64,000 nucleotides of DNA from Bacteroidales bacterium (GCA_019454985.1 JACFNF010000002.1:1-64000); one strand, 5' to 3'. Shown: positions 37,094 through 45,705, counted from the stretch's first letter. Program-made: numbers and translations. Notes: generated from the sequence alone by a model not told the origin.

Positions 37094-37888
37094 TTAATTC
37101 GATAATTTCTTGCGAGCCTTTGCAACAACGGGCTCCAAGCTCTTCAAATATATGCTTTCAGGATACTGGAACTTGAGGTTGTTATAGGATTCAATGGCGG
37201 CTTCATAACGTTCCTTCTGCTTGTCGGCAATGCTTTTTTCGGCATATTCGTAATTGGCCAACACCATTTTTTGCAATACATCTTCCCCGCGCTCAGTATC
37301 GGGATATTTTCGCAACAAATTCTGAAACGAGGTGATGGCTGCCTGATAATCCATCATTTTCAGATAAAGCAACGCAATGTTATAGTCTTTTTCTTCGAGC
37401 TTGGCGCGAAGATTGTCAATCAGTGTGTTACATTCAGCAATGCGGCTACTTCCAGGATATTGATCCATGAAAGCCTGTAATTCCTTGATAGCCAAAATCG
37501 TATTGCTTTGGTCGAGGCTGGGGCGGGGGGAATCCAAATAATAACAATAGGCATTCATAAACGCACATTCCTCGGCCCGGGCCGAAGTAGGATAAGTTTC
37601 GGCGTGTTTCTTAAAGTAGAAACTGGCTACATTGTAATCTTTAAGATTGTAATAGCAATAAGCCATCCGATAACTGATTTCTTCGCCTTTACTCGTCCCC
37701 CGATAGAACGACTGTAGCAAGTCAAAAAGCTCGAGCGAACGGGTGTAATCTTTCTTCTCGAAATAGTCCAATGCCGATTCATATTTCAGCTCATTGTCGG
37801 TGCTTTTGAGCAATTTTTGGTATTTGCTGCACGACACAAGGCTGAGCAGCAGAAAGATAACGAGGGATAAAAGCAGTTTTCTGATCAT
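37094..37888 (-). CDS. bamD: Outer membrane assembly lipoprotein BamD
   Basis: A 264-residue lipoprotein of the BAM complex. The signal peptide ends in the lipobox LVSC (Cys20). It is followed by tandem TPR-like helices (YESALDYFEKKDYTRSLELF, AYCYYNLKDYNVASFYFKKH, YLKMMDYQAAITSFQNLL), as in YfiO/ComL proteins. It is somewhat longer than E. coli BamD (245). ATG at 37888 gives a normal signal peptide. A longer frame upstream crosses the promoter. It leads the cluster bamD-rpoZ-coaBC-DUF4835-recN. The -7 element ends only 4 bases before the ATG, so the mRNA may be leaderless. Confidence 0.93.
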   Translation of the reverse strand: MIRKLLLSLVIFLLLSLVSCSKYQKLLKSTDNELKYESALDYFEKKDYTRSLELFDLLQSFYRGTSKGEEISYRMAYCYYNLKDYNVASFYFKKHAETYPTSARAEECAFMNAYCYYLDSPRPSLDQSNTILAIKELQAFMDQYPGSSRIAECNTLIDNLRAKLEEKDYNIALLYLKMMDYQAAITSFQNLLRKYPDTERGEDVLQKMVLANYEYAEKSIADKQKERYEAAIESYNNLKFQYPESIYLKSLEPVVAKARKKLSN

Positions 37889-37892
37889 GCTG

Positions 37893-37900
37893 CAAAAGTA
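37893..37900 (-). promoter_or_regulatory. Putative -7 element for the bamD-recN operon
   Basis: Minus-strand TACTTTTG ends 4 bases before the bamD ATG. There is no room for a ribosome binding site. Confidence 0.5.
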
Positions 37901-38001
37901 CACTTTTTTTGTTTGCCATAAACGCCTCTGTTTCACATTTATTGTTGTATTGTGTAAGCACCTTCTCACTGTAAACAAATTAGAGTCAAAGGCCGGAGCG
38001 G

Positions 38002-38033
38002 TTTTGGGAATTGAATGCTTTTTGCTACTTTTG
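38002..38033 (+). promoter_or_regulatory. Promoter of the SPT-like gene
   Basis: TTTTG (38002-38006), 19 bases, TACTTTTG (38026-38033), a full Bacteroidota -33/-7 pair, 28 bases before the ATG. Confidence 0.6.
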
Positions 38034-38061
38034 CAGCCAAAATTGAGCGATCACAACTGCT

Positions 38062-39300
38062 ATGGATGTTTTTGATAAATGTACGATGAAAATGGGGCCA
38101 TTGGGCCAGTATGCCGACCAAACCGAAGGCTATTTCATGTTCCCGAAATTAGAAGGTGAAATTGGAAACCGGATGGTTTTTCGCGGCAAAGAACGACTTG
38201 TCTGGAGCCTGAATAATTATCTGGGTCTTGCCAACCACCCCGAAGTGCGCAAAACCGATGCCGAAGCCGCTGCAAAATATGGGATGGCTTACCCGATGGG
38301 TGCACGAATGATGTCGGGCCAAACAGACTATCACGAGCAGCTCGAACGCGAACTGGCCGCTTTCGTGAGCCGCGAATCGGCTTATCTGCTCAATTATGGC
38401 TATCAGGGCATGATTTCGATCATCAACTCCTTAGTAGATCGCAACGATGTGATTGTGTATGATTCGGAAGCCCACGCCTGCATTATTGATGGGATGAGAC
38501 TGCATTTCGGAAAACGTTTTGTTTACCCACATAACAATATCGAAAACCTTGAAACCCAGCTAAAAAGAGCGAAAAAGATGACTTCCGAAACCGGTGGCGG
38601 AATCTTGGTCATCACCGAAGGCGTTTACGGAATGTCGGGCGATCTGGGCAAACTGAAAGAAATTGTGGCCTTGAAAAAGAAATATCCTTTCCGGCTTTTG
38701 GTTGACGATGCCCATGGCTTCGGAACAATGGGGCCGACCGGTGCCGGAACTGATGAATATTTTGGCGTTCAAAAGGATGTTGACCTTTATTTCGGAACTT
38801 TTGCCAAATCAATGGCTGGGATTGGCGGTTTTATTGCAGGCGAAAAACGGGTGATCAAATACCTTATGTATAATATGCGTTCCCAGATTTTTGCCAAATC
38901 TCTGCCAATGCCTATGGTGTTGGGTGCACTTAAAAGGCTCGAACTGCTCAGAAACCAACCCGAGCATCGCGAAAAACTGTGGAATATCGTCAGAGCTCTT
39001 CAAAACGGCCTGCGCAACGCCGGCCTCGATATCGGAAACACGGAATCGCCTGTTACCCCTGTCATGCTCAATGGCAGTGTGGGCGAAGCCACCCAAATCA
39101 CCTTCGATCTGCGCGAAAACTATAATATCTTCTGTTCTATCGTTACCTACCCTGTTGTGCCGAAAGGGGTAATTCTGCTTCGACTGATTCCGACTGCCGT
39201 TCATACGCTCGAAGATGTGGAATATACCATACGTGCCTTTAAAGAAGTGAAAGAAAAACTCGACGGAAAAGTTTATACTGCCGAAATGGCCGAAGTTTAA
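38062..39300 (+). CDS. Alpha-oxoamine synthase, probable serine palmitoyltransferase
   Basis: A 412-residue PLP enzyme of the SPT/KBL/AONS family, which condenses an amino acid with an acyl-CoA. The PLP-binding lysine is Lys249 in FGTFAKSMAGIGGF. The cofactor Asp is in LLVDDAHGFGTMG, and TEGVYGMSGD and the His-rich DSEAHACIIDG are conserved. No biotin or threonine-degradation genes are nearby. In Bacteroidota the closest named function is serine palmitoyltransferase, the first step of sphingolipid synthesis. Glycine or alanine enzymes of the same family cannot be excluded. It has its own promoter and ends at a hairpin just before the next gene. Confidence 0.8.
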   Translation: MDVFDKCTMKMGPLGQYADQTEGYFMFPKLEGEIGNRMVFRGKERLVWSLNNYLGLANHPEVRKTDAEAAAKYGMAYPMGARMMSGQTDYHEQLERELAAFVSRESAYLLNYGYQGMISIINSLVDRNDVIVYDSEAHACIIDGMRLHFGKRFVYPHNNIENLETQLKRAKKMTSETGGGILVITEGVYGMSGDLGKLKEIVALKKKYPFRLLVDDAHGFGTMGPTGAGTDEYFGVQKDVDLYFGTFAKSMAGIGGFIAGEKRVIKYLMYNMRSQIFAKSLPMPMVLGALKRLELLRNQPEHREKLWNIVRALQNGLRNAGLDIGNTESPVTPVMLNGSVGEATQITFDLRENYNIFCSIVTYPVVPKGVILLRLIPTAVHTLEDVEYTIRAFKEVKEKLDGKVYTAEMAEV

Positions 39301-39311
39301 CCCATTGATAC

Positions 39312-39343
39312 AGCCTGCCGCTTCATGGCAGGCTTTGTTTTTT
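39312..39343 (+). terminator. Terminator-like hairpin between the SPT-like gene and the 7-TM gene
   Basis: AGCCTGCC (39312-39319), 7-base loop, GGCAGGCT (39327-39334), then a T-rich tail. It ends 6 bases before the downstream ATG at 39349, so that gene must rely on readthrough or on an unseen promoter. Confidence 0.7.
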
Positions 39344-39348
39344 ACAGG

Positions 39349-40173
39349 ATGCCCTCGCTCACTCGCCGCAATTTCTGGATAATCACATTTAATTCGCTGG
39401 CTTCATTTGTGTTGGCTTATCTGATCGTGTTTTTTTTAAATCAGTTTTCTTACGTGCTGACAGCGGGGATGTTTGGCTATCCGGTGACGGTTAACCATGC
39501 AACATATTTCTTTCATATTGAGCCCTATCAGTGGACTCACGATGCTGTTTTTGTGATCTTTTCATCAGGCTATGTGCTCACTTTTCTGCTTGGACTTCTT
39601 TCGTTGCTTGGCTTTTTAAGTTTGGCGGGCGAGTCGGCTCCAGTGAAGGTGCTTTTTTTCTGGCTCATACTTCATAGCAGTAATTTTGTGTTTGGCGGTC
39701 TGCTGTTGGGCAACCTGCTTACTGAAGGTATTGGACACGTTTTCAATTGGATGTATCTGCTCGATACGTCCCGGATGATCATCTCCATCATTGGATTTTT
39801 TGGATTGCTTATGACAGCCTTGTTTTCGGCCCGCCTTGTCGCCATTTCGTCTGATGCCTACTTTATCAAATACAACGAAAAAATGGCACCCTTTTTCATT
39901 ACAGCTCAGGTTCTAGTACCTTATATTATCGGGTCGGCTTTGATTTTTTTCTATTTCTATCCGAAAAATATGTTCCACGAAAAATATGGCTGGATGGTTT
40001 TGGGCGTGATGATTCTGATATTTTTTATCAGGGCCAGATTTTTAGATGACCTCCTTTTTGAAGAGGATGACAACCGAAGCATTCGCCCGATGCGTGGACT
40101 CATCATTTTTACTATCCTCTTTTTTGTTCTCAGCCGTCTCATCATGGGCCGGGGCTTTACTTTTCATGCATGA
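39349..40173 (+). CDS. Multi-pass membrane protein of unknown function
   Basis: A 274-residue, very hydrophobic protein that I do not recognise. Seven likely transmembrane segments can be seen, at about 9-30, 58-82, 90-112, 130-152, 170-192, 200-218 and 240-262. An acidic cytoplasmic or periplasmic loop (LLFEEDDNRS) lies before the last helix. There is no catalytic motif that I can name. ATG 39349 is chosen because an in-frame ATG at 39325 sits in the loop of the preceding hairpin. It lies behind the SPT-like gene on the same strand, so a link to lipid metabolism is possible but unsupported. Confidence 0.75.
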   Translation: MPSLTRRNFWIITFNSLASFVLAYLIVFFLNQFSYVLTAGMFGYPVTVNHATYFFHIEPYQWTHDAVFVIFSSGYVLTFLLGLLSLLGFLSLAGESAPVKVLFFWLILHSSNFVFGGLLLGNLLTEGIGHVFNWMYLLDTSRMIISIIGFFGLLMTALFSARLVAISSDAYFIKYNEKMAPFFITAQVLVPYIIGSALIFFYFYPKNMFHEKYGWMVLGVMILIFFIRARFLDDLLFEEDDNRSIRPMRGLIIFTILFFVLSRLIMGRGFTFHA

Positions 40174-40181
40174 AAAATAAT

Positions 40182-40216
40182 AAAAAAGCTGGCTGCATCA
40201 TGGAGCCAGCTTTTTT
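40182..40216. terminator. Bidirectional terminator between the 7-TM gene and gltA
   Basis: AAAAAAGCTGGCT, nine-base loop, AGCCAGCTTTTTT, placed between convergent genes. Confidence 0.85.
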
Positions 40217-40243
40217 TGTTGTTCAGCCAATGAATTCCGTGAT

Positions 40244-41581
40244 TTATTCATCGGGCATGTCTTTGGTGAGGTGCTTTTCACGAATGCCCACCATTTCTTC
40301 GAGCATATCGGTTGTAAGCGATTTCGGACGTTCGAGCGGATAGAGCAGCGCGCGATCCCAAATGAGGTTGGCAACGATGCCAATGGCCCGCCCGATGCCA
40401 AAGAGCACGGTATAGAAATCGTATTCCGTAACGCCATAATGCCACTGAATCACTCCCGACTGCGCATCAACGTTGGGCCACGGGTTTTTGGCCTTTCCTT
40501 GTTCCTGAAGGATGGGCGGAACTACATTATAAAGGAGATCCACATATTTGAAAATCGGGTCGTCTTTCAGATGCTTCAGGCTAAATTCGCGCTGAATCAT
40601 ATAACGGGGGTCGGTTTTGCGTAATACAGCGTGTCCGAAGCCGGGAATGACCTGTCCGCTGTGGAGCGTATCCCAGACGTATTGTTTCATTTCGTCCACA
40701 GTAGGGGTTTCCCCACCCATTTTATCCATCAGGTCTTGCAACCAGCGCAGCACTTCCTGATTGGCCAGGCCGTGAAGCGGGCCGGCCAGCCCGTTAATCA
40801 TGGCTGAGGTGGCCAGATAGACGTCAGAAAGCGAGCTTCCGACCAGATGGGCTGTGTGTGCACTCACGTTTCCGCTTTCATGATCGGCATGGATGATGAA
40901 GTGCATGCGGGCAACATCATCGTAGGGCTTGGCTTTACCCATCATGTGTGCAAAATTGGCGCCGAAATCTAAATCCGGATTACCGACAATTCGCTTCCCA
41001 TCGCGGTAAAGCTTGGCATAAATATAGGTGCCGATTTCGGGGAGCTTGGCCAGCAGATTTAATGCGTCCTCATACATCGGCTCCCAGTAATCCATTTTGT
41101 TGATTCCGGCTTTGTATTTTTTGGCAAAGAACGACTCGCGTGCCATAGCCAGTATGGCCGAAGAAAACATGGCCATAGGATGGCTGCAGCAAGGCCAGGC
41201 ATCAATTACTTCGTAAACATAACGGGGCAGGATGCGCCGGCGCGAAAACTCGTCAACTAAGTCGAGTGCCTGCGCTTCGGAGGGGATGTCGCCGGTGAGC
41301 AACAGATGAAGCAGCCCTTCCACATAAGGCATCTCGGCATTTTTGGGCTTGGGCAACAGTTCAAAAACTTCAGGAAGGGTATATCCACGGTAACGGATTC
41401 CTTCGTTCGGGTCAAGATAAGAGATGTCGGTGACAAGGCATTTGATACCCCTCATACCGCCAATGATCTGGCTAACAGTCACTTTGTCAATCACAACTTT
41501 GCCGTGTTCTTCAAGCAGAGCTTTGGTGCGCGGGCGCCAGTCGTTGATTTTTTCTTTGAGGATAGTTTTCAGGTTTGACAT
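40244..41581 (-). CDS. gltA: Citrate (Si)-synthase, mitochondrial-like type
   Basis: The 445-residue enzyme condenses oxaloacetate and acetyl-CoA. It has the eukaryotic-type motif HADHESGNVSAHTAHLVGSS and NGLAGPLHGLANQEVL, which in mitochondrial citrate synthases hold the first and second active-site histidines. It then has PGFGHAVLRKTDPRY and the catalytic Asp region WPNVDAQSGVI. This differs clearly from the E. coli/Bacillus GltA types. It begins 15 bases after icd on the same strand, so icd-gltA form an operon for the oxidative branch of the TCA cycle. Confidence 0.95.
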   Translation of the reverse strand: MSNLKTILKEKINDWRPRTKALLEEHGKVVIDKVTVSQIIGGMRGIKCLVTDISYLDPNEGIRYRGYTLPEVFELLPKPKNAEMPYVEGLLHLLLTGDIPSEAQALDLVDEFSRRRILPRYVYEVIDAWPCCSHPMAMFSSAILAMARESFFAKKYKAGINKMDYWEPMYEDALNLLAKLPEIGTYIYAKLYRDGKRIVGNPDLDFGANFAHMMGKAKPYDDVARMHFIIHADHESGNVSAHTAHLVGSSLSDVYLATSAMINGLAGPLHGLANQEVLRWLQDLMDKMGGETPTVDEMKQYVWDTLHSGQVIPGFGHAVLRKTDPRYMIQREFSLKHLKDDPIFKYVDLLYNVVPPILQEQGKAKNPWPNVDAQSGVIQWHYGVTEYDFYTVLFGIGRAIGIVANLIWDRALLYPLERPKSLTTDMLEEMVGIREKHLTKDMPDE

Positions 41582-41596
41582 AGGAGTAAATGAGTT

Positions 41597-42835
41597 TTAG
41601 GATATTTGGTTTGTTAAACGTTGGCGTAATTCCTGATTGATGGCTTCCAGAAAATCTTCGGTATAAAGATAATGTTCGCTCTTGAGATTGTTTCCGTGGA
41701 TGAGCATGGCCAGATCCTTAGTCATCTTTCCCGATTCCACCGTGGAAATACAAACATCTTCTAAGGTATGTGCAAAATGAATGAGTTCCTGATTTCCATC
41801 GAGTTTTCCGCGGTGCGCCAGGCCGCGCGTCCAAGCGAAGATACTGGCAATGGGGTTGGTAGAGGTTGGGTTGCCTTTCTGATGTTCGCGGTAATGGCGT
41901 GTTACGGTGCCGTGGGCAGCTTCGGCTTCCACGGTTTTCCCGTCGGGAGTTACCAGGACCGAAGTCATTAACCCAAGCGATCCAAAACCCTGCGCCAACG
42001 TATCGCTTTGAACATCACCATCGTAGTTTTTACAGGCCCACACAAATTTTCCGCTCCATTTCAAAGCTGAAGCCACCATATCGTCAATCAGGCGGTGCTC
42101 ATAAAAAATTCCAGCAGCCTTAAACTGTTCGATGAAATGTTGTTGGTACACTTCTTCAAAAATGTCTTTGAAACGGCCGTCGTATTTTTTGAGAATGGTG
42201 TTTTTTGTGGAGAGATAGAGCGGCCAGCCCTTGGAAAGCGCCATATTGAAGCACGAGAAAGCAAATCCCCGGATAGACTCATCCGTGTTGTACATGGCCA
42301 TGGCTACCCCATTGCCATCGAAGTTGTAAACCTCGTAGTGCTGAATATCGCTGCCGTCGTCTGGCGTAAAAGTGATACTGAGTTTGCCTTTACCCTTGGT
42401 AACAAAATCGGTGGCACGGTACTGGTCGCCAAAAGCGTGGCGTCCGATCACGATGGGATGATGCCAACCGGGGACAAGACGAGGGATGTTGCGAATCAGA
42501 ATGGGTTCGCGAAACACCGTGCCGTCAAGAATGTTACGTATTGTTCCATTGGGCGACTTATACATTTTTTTCAGGCCAAATTCTTTTACACGGTTCTCAT
42601 CAGGGGTAATGGTGGCACACTTGATACCGACGTTATATTGTAAAATGGCTTTGGCAGCATCTACAGTGACTTGGTCGTCCGTGGCATCGCGATGTTCTAT
42701 GCCTAAATCGAAATACTTAATGTCGAGATCAAGATAAGGCAGAATCAGCTTGTCTTTGATGAACTTCCAAATTACCCGTGTCATCTCATCGCCATCGAGC
42801 TCAACAACAGGTTTGGCAACCTTGATTCGTGTCAT
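41597..42835 (-). CDS. icd: NADP-dependent isocitrate dehydrogenase, eukaryotic-like (type II)
   Basis: The 412-residue homodimeric IDH converts isocitrate to 2-oxoglutarate and NADPH. The start [18 protein letters not shown], the phosphorylation-site-equivalent SPNGTIRN, the metal-binding DGDVQSD and the cofactor loop [12 protein letters not shown] are those of IDH1/IDH2-type enzymes rather than E. coli Icd. It supplies 2-oxoglutarate for the SucAB and KorAB enzymes encoded about 20 kb away. No clear -7 element was found, though a 470-base region lies upstream. Confidence 0.95.
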   Translation of the reverse strand: MTRIKVAKPVVELDGDEMTRVIWKFIKDKLILPYLDLDIKYFDLGIEHRDATDDQVTVDAAKAILQYNVGIKCATITPDENRVKEFGLKKMYKSPNGTIRNILDGTVFREPILIRNIPRLVPGWHHPIVIGRHAFGDQYRATDFVTKGKGKLSITFTPDDGSDIQHYEVYNFDGNGVAMAMYNTDESIRGFAFSCFNMALSKGWPLYLSTKNTILKKYDGRFKDIFEEVYQQHFIEQFKAAGIFYEHRLIDDMVASALKWSGKFVWACKNYDGDVQSDTLAQGFGSLGLMTSVLVTPDGKTVEAEAAHGTVTRHYREHQKGNPTSTNPIASIFAWTRGLAHRGKLDGNQELIHFAHTLEDVCISTVESGKMTKDLAMLIHGNNLKSEHYLYTEDFLEAINQELRQRLTNQIS

Positions 42836-43181
42836 GTCTTAAATGTTTAAAATTAGATACGTTGATGCGTCAATAAATCAAACGCTAAAAATATAAAAAA
42901 CTTTCATTCCCTGCCTGATTGACTTTTAGAAAAGCGGATTTTTTTATTTCGCACCAAAATCCTGATTCACTTCAGAGTTAAATCGTTGATATAAAGGCGA
43001 ATATATTTTTTGTTCTCTTTAACAATGGAGAGCTTTTGAGTTTGTTTTACGCTCATATAATCATTCACAGATCAGATTTTACTAACTTCTGCTGAGGTGT
43101 TTTGCCTGATTTAGGCTTGCTGCTTTATACTTTGATTGAATGACTGGTTTTTGTTTAATTTTTCACAATTTGATGAATCCG

Positions 43182-43216
43182 AACCTGTCTTTTGGATGGA
43201 TGCACAGGTTTTTTTA
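43182..43216 (+). terminator. Orphan terminator-like hairpin
   Basis: AACCTGT (43182-43188), 15-base loop, ACAGGTT (43204-43210), then T-run. No plus-strand gene lies upstream, since icd is on the other strand, so it may end a small RNA or mRNA leader. Confidence 0.5.
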
Positions 43217-43282
43217 AGATGAGATTAAAAAAATCAGTCCAAATTCCCGTTTAAGTGTAACCATTTCCGCATCTTTGCGTCA

Positions 43283-43290
43283 TATATTTG
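43283..43290 (+). promoter_or_regulatory. Putative -7 element for the PspC/LiaF-like operon
   Basis: TATATTTG, 19 bases before the ATG at 43310. Confidence 0.45.
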
Positions 43291-43309
43291 ATTTCTAAAA
43301 ACAAATGGA

Positions 43310-43768
43310 ATGGAAAATACAGAAAAACCCTTGCGTCGCAGTCAGAACAACAAGAAGATAGCCGGTGTGTGTGGGGGCATAGCCGAAAAATTAGAAGTGG
43401 ATCCCGTGATGGTCCGCGTGGTATTTGTTTTAATGTTCTTGTTTGGCGGTGGCGGTTTATTGGCCTATCTCATTCTCTGGTTCATCTTGCCCGAAGAGCC
43501 TTGGATTCAGGCTTCGGCAGTACCGGCAGAAGGGGTAGAAAGGGAAGCTGAGGTCACGGATAATCAGTTTGAGGCAGAGCTACCTGTGGTAGAAAGGAAT
43601 TCAAAAAAATCATTCCAATTAGGTCTGATTCTGATTATAGCCGGTCTGTTTTTTCTTGCAGCAGCATTTATTCCGGGTATTGAACCATACGACATTTGGC
43701 CGGTAGTGCTGATTGCCGTTGGCGTTTATTTGATTAAACCTTCTTGGTCAACAACAAAAAAGTCATGA
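43310..43768 (+). CDS. PspC domain membrane protein
   Basis: A 152-residue protein. The PspC domain (about 5-62: LRRSQNNKKIAGVCGGIAEK, then a transmembrane helix and FILPEEPW) is followed by an acidic linker and two further transmembrane segments (about 100-150). PspC proteins sense envelope stress in other bacteria. The linker and C-terminal helices are specific to this lineage. It overlaps the next gene by 4 bases (ATGA), so the two are translationally coupled. Confidence 0.88.
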   Translation: MENTEKPLRRSQNNKKIAGVCGGIAEKLEVDPVMVRVVFVLMFLFGGGGLLAYLILWFILPEEPWIQASAVPAEGVEREAEVTDNQFEAELPVVERNSKKSFQLGLILIIAGLFFLAAAFIPGIEPYDIWPVVLIAVGVYLIKPSWSTTKKS

Positions 43769-44697
43769 AACAATCCAATATTTTCTGGGGGTCTGTGCTC
43801 ATCGGGATGGGCTCTTTAATGCTTTTTGACAAATTGGGAATCATACATTTCAGTTGGTGGGAGTTTTCGCGCCTCTGGCCTTTCCTGATTATCCTTTGGG
43901 GTGTAGTGATCCTTCCTGTTAAAAATGGCATCAAAATTTTACTAGCCTTGCTCACTTTGGTGGCGAGTTTATGGTTCTATTCCTATCGTGTTGACAATTA
44001 TAGCAGTTATCGGAAACATTACAATGGCTGGAGTTTCGATCAGAATGATGACGATGAAGTGGAAGCATTATCGGAGACCGGGCAGTCATTCAGTGAACCC
44101 TTTGCGGAAGGCATTGAAAACGCGAGCCTTGAAATGGATGCCGCAGCGGGAAATTTTATCCTTCAAGGCTCAACCAGCGAATTGATTTATGCCGATAGCC
44201 GCGGCTTTGGAAGCGATTTCATTTTCAAGGTTGAAACCGGCGACAACCATAGTAAAATTACTATTAAACAACAGTCGGGCGTGAAAATGCCGTTTAAAAA
44301 CCACAGCTCATTCAACATGATGCTGAATACAACGCCTGTCTGGGATTTTGATTTCGACATTGGCGGAGCTAATTTCGACTTCGACCTGAGTAATCATAAA
44401 GTTGAAAATCTCAAAATTGACGGGGGTGCAGCAGCTATTGATCTGAAATTTGGCACACTTCAGCCTGAAACAGATGTTCGTATCAACACCGGAGCATCAT
44501 CGGTTAACATCACCATCCCGACAAGTGCCGGATGTAGTGTGGAAGGGAATACCGTGCTTTCGAGCCGCGACCTGGAGGGTTTCAACCGTCTTGCAAAAGG
44601 GCGTTACGAGACTCCCGGATTCGATACGGCTCAACAGAAAATCAGAATAAAATTAGATGCAGCGGTATCGAGTTTCAAGATAGCCAAAGCTGAATAA
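43765..44697 (+). CDS. LiaF-like membrane protein with C-terminal adhesin-like domain
   Basis: A 310-residue protein with an N-terminal block of four transmembrane helices (about 5-85, containing the W-x-F-x-R-x-W-P motif of DUF5668) and a C-terminal beta-solenoid-like domain (about 120-310). The C-terminal domain has repeated short strands (NASLEMDAAAGNF, LKIDGGAAAIDLKF, VRINTGASSVNITIP), typical of LiaF/DUF2154. Such proteins inhibit envelope-stress histidine kinases in Firmicutes. Here no kinase is adjacent. It is coupled to the PspC gene by an ATGA overlap, which supports a joint envelope-stress role, inferred from families. Confidence 0.85.
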   Translation: MKQSNIFWGSVLIGMGSLMLFDKLGIIHFSWWEFSRLWPFLIILWGVVILPVKNGIKILLALLTLVASLWFYSYRVDNYSSYRKHYNGWSFDQNDDDEVEALSETGQSFSEPFAEGIENASLEMDAAAGNFILQGSTSELIYADSRGFGSDFIFKVETGDNHSKITIKQQSGVKMPFKNHSSFNMMLNTTPVWDFDFDIGGANFDFDLSNHKVENLKIDGGAAAIDLKFGTLQPETDVRINTGASSVNITIPTSAGCSVEGNTVLSSRDLEGFNRLAKGRYETPGFDTAQQKIRIKLDAAVSSFKIAKAE

Positions 44698-44716
44698 CTA
44701 ACTCAAGATCAATAAT

Positions 44717-45469
44717 TTATCCGGCAACTTTAAAAACTGCCGGATTTTTTCTGTTTACTCTCATCCGGATTTGATGGGCATAATGGGTAGCACGGTTTAG
44801 CTTGTCGAGCACTTCGCGCGATTTAGAAAAATTCCCTTTCAAACGATAAAGTTCTGCCAGATAAACTTTGTCGGCTTCCTTGTCGGGGAACGAACGCACC
44901 AGCTCAATCAGGCGTTTGATATTGTCGTTGTAGGCCTTGGAGTATGAAAGAAATATAAATTTCTCGGTCAGATAAGTTTTACGGTTTTGTCGCCACGAAC
45001 AGAAGCCAATCTTCCCTTGTAGTAATGCCAAAAAGCCGATAGCCTGACTTTCACGAACCAGATCGTTGATGGCCCAAAGCAAAGATTTTCGCAAATAGAG
45101 CTCTTGTTCAGGACTCAGGGGCCGCAGCAGCAGAAGGAATTTCTCTAAACGACGGATAAGCGCTTTTTTGCCGGCAGTCTGATGCATATTAGCGCCAAAA
45201 AGATACCACGAGCTGTATGGATAAATTGACCCATAGTCCGAAATCTCAGTTTCAGGAATATGATCGTCCTGATTTTTAGAACGCCAGAATATGTGGCTGC
45301 ACGATGGACAACAAACCAACCATTGCGGTTCGGTCAAAAAATCATCGCAAAGCATTTTGCCATCGGAATACAACTCAGTAAAATTCATGCCAAGCATCTC
45401 TAAAGTTTTGCCTTCAAGCACCGCATTGCAGTTTGGGCAATGAAAATAGAAATTATTGAAAGCGTGCAT
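44717..45469 (-). CDS. Zinc-ribbon protein with C-terminal helical repeats, function unknown
   Basis: A 250-residue protein. The N-terminus (FYFHCPNCNAVLEG and WLVCCPSCSHIFW) supplies two CxxC pairs that could form a zinc ribbon. A region with several aromatic residues (SIYPYSSWYLFG) follows, and a helical C-terminus resembles TPR (VYLAELYRLKGNFSKSREVLDKL). I do not recognise a family, though the CxxC plus TPR layout recalls DUF2225. ATG 45469 sits 18 bases below a -7 element, and a longer frame would cross it. The 3' end overlaps the hairpin that terminates the convergent operon. Confidence 0.75.
   Translation of the reverse strand: MHAFNNFYFHCPNCNAVLEGKTLEMLGMNFTELYSDGKMLCDDFLTEPQWLVCCPSCSHIFWRSKNQDDHIPETEISDYGSIYPYSSWYLFGANMHQTAGKKALIRRLEKFLLLLRPLSPEQELYLRKSLLWAINDLVRESQAIGFLALLQGKIGFCSWRQNRKTYLTEKFIFLSYSKAYNDNIKRLIELVRSFPDKEADKVYLAELYRLKGNFSKSREVLDKLNRATHYAHQIRMRVNRKNPAVFKVAG
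44719..44750 (+). terminator. Terminator of the PspC/LiaF-like operon, inside the convergent gene
   Basis: ATCCGGCA (44719-44726), 11-base loop, TGCCGGAT (44738-44745), then T6. The left arm is also the 3' end of the zinc-ribbon gene on the other strand. Confidence 0.75.
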
Positions 45470-45487
45470 GCCGATATTTTTCTTTGA

Positions 45488-45495
45488 CAAAAGTA
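45488..45495 (-). promoter_or_regulatory. Putative -7 element for the zinc-ribbon gene
   Basis: Minus-strand TACTTTTG, 18 bases before the ATG at 45469. Confidence 0.45.
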
Positions 45496-45632
45496 CACAT
45501 TCCCGATTGTTTGATGGGTATTGAATGAGCAAAATCCAATGGATTTATGTGCATTGTATTGGAAAATAATAGATAGGAGAAAGACTAAAACAGACCAGGT
45601 TGTTTAGAATCATTCTGATTTTGTTATGCTTA

Positions 45633-45663
45633 TTTGAGATGTCGTTGTGGTTTGGTAACTTTG
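45633..45663 (+). promoter_or_regulatory. Promoter of iorAB
   Basis: TTTG (45633-45636), 19 bases, TAACTTTG (45656-45663), a full -33/-7 pair. The predicted leader is about 38 bases. Confidence 0.6.
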
Positions 45664-45705
45664 TTTCGTTGTTTTTCGTGAATTATTTAACAAACAGTTC
45701 ATCAA

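Larger units (their letters stand above)
42836..43309. other. Intergenic region icd / pspC-like gene
   Basis: 474 bases. It contains an orphan plus-strand terminator (43182-43216) and the -7 element of the PspC gene (43283-43290). I find no coding region, and the upstream sequence that the terminator would serve has no recognised gene. Confidence 0.5.
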
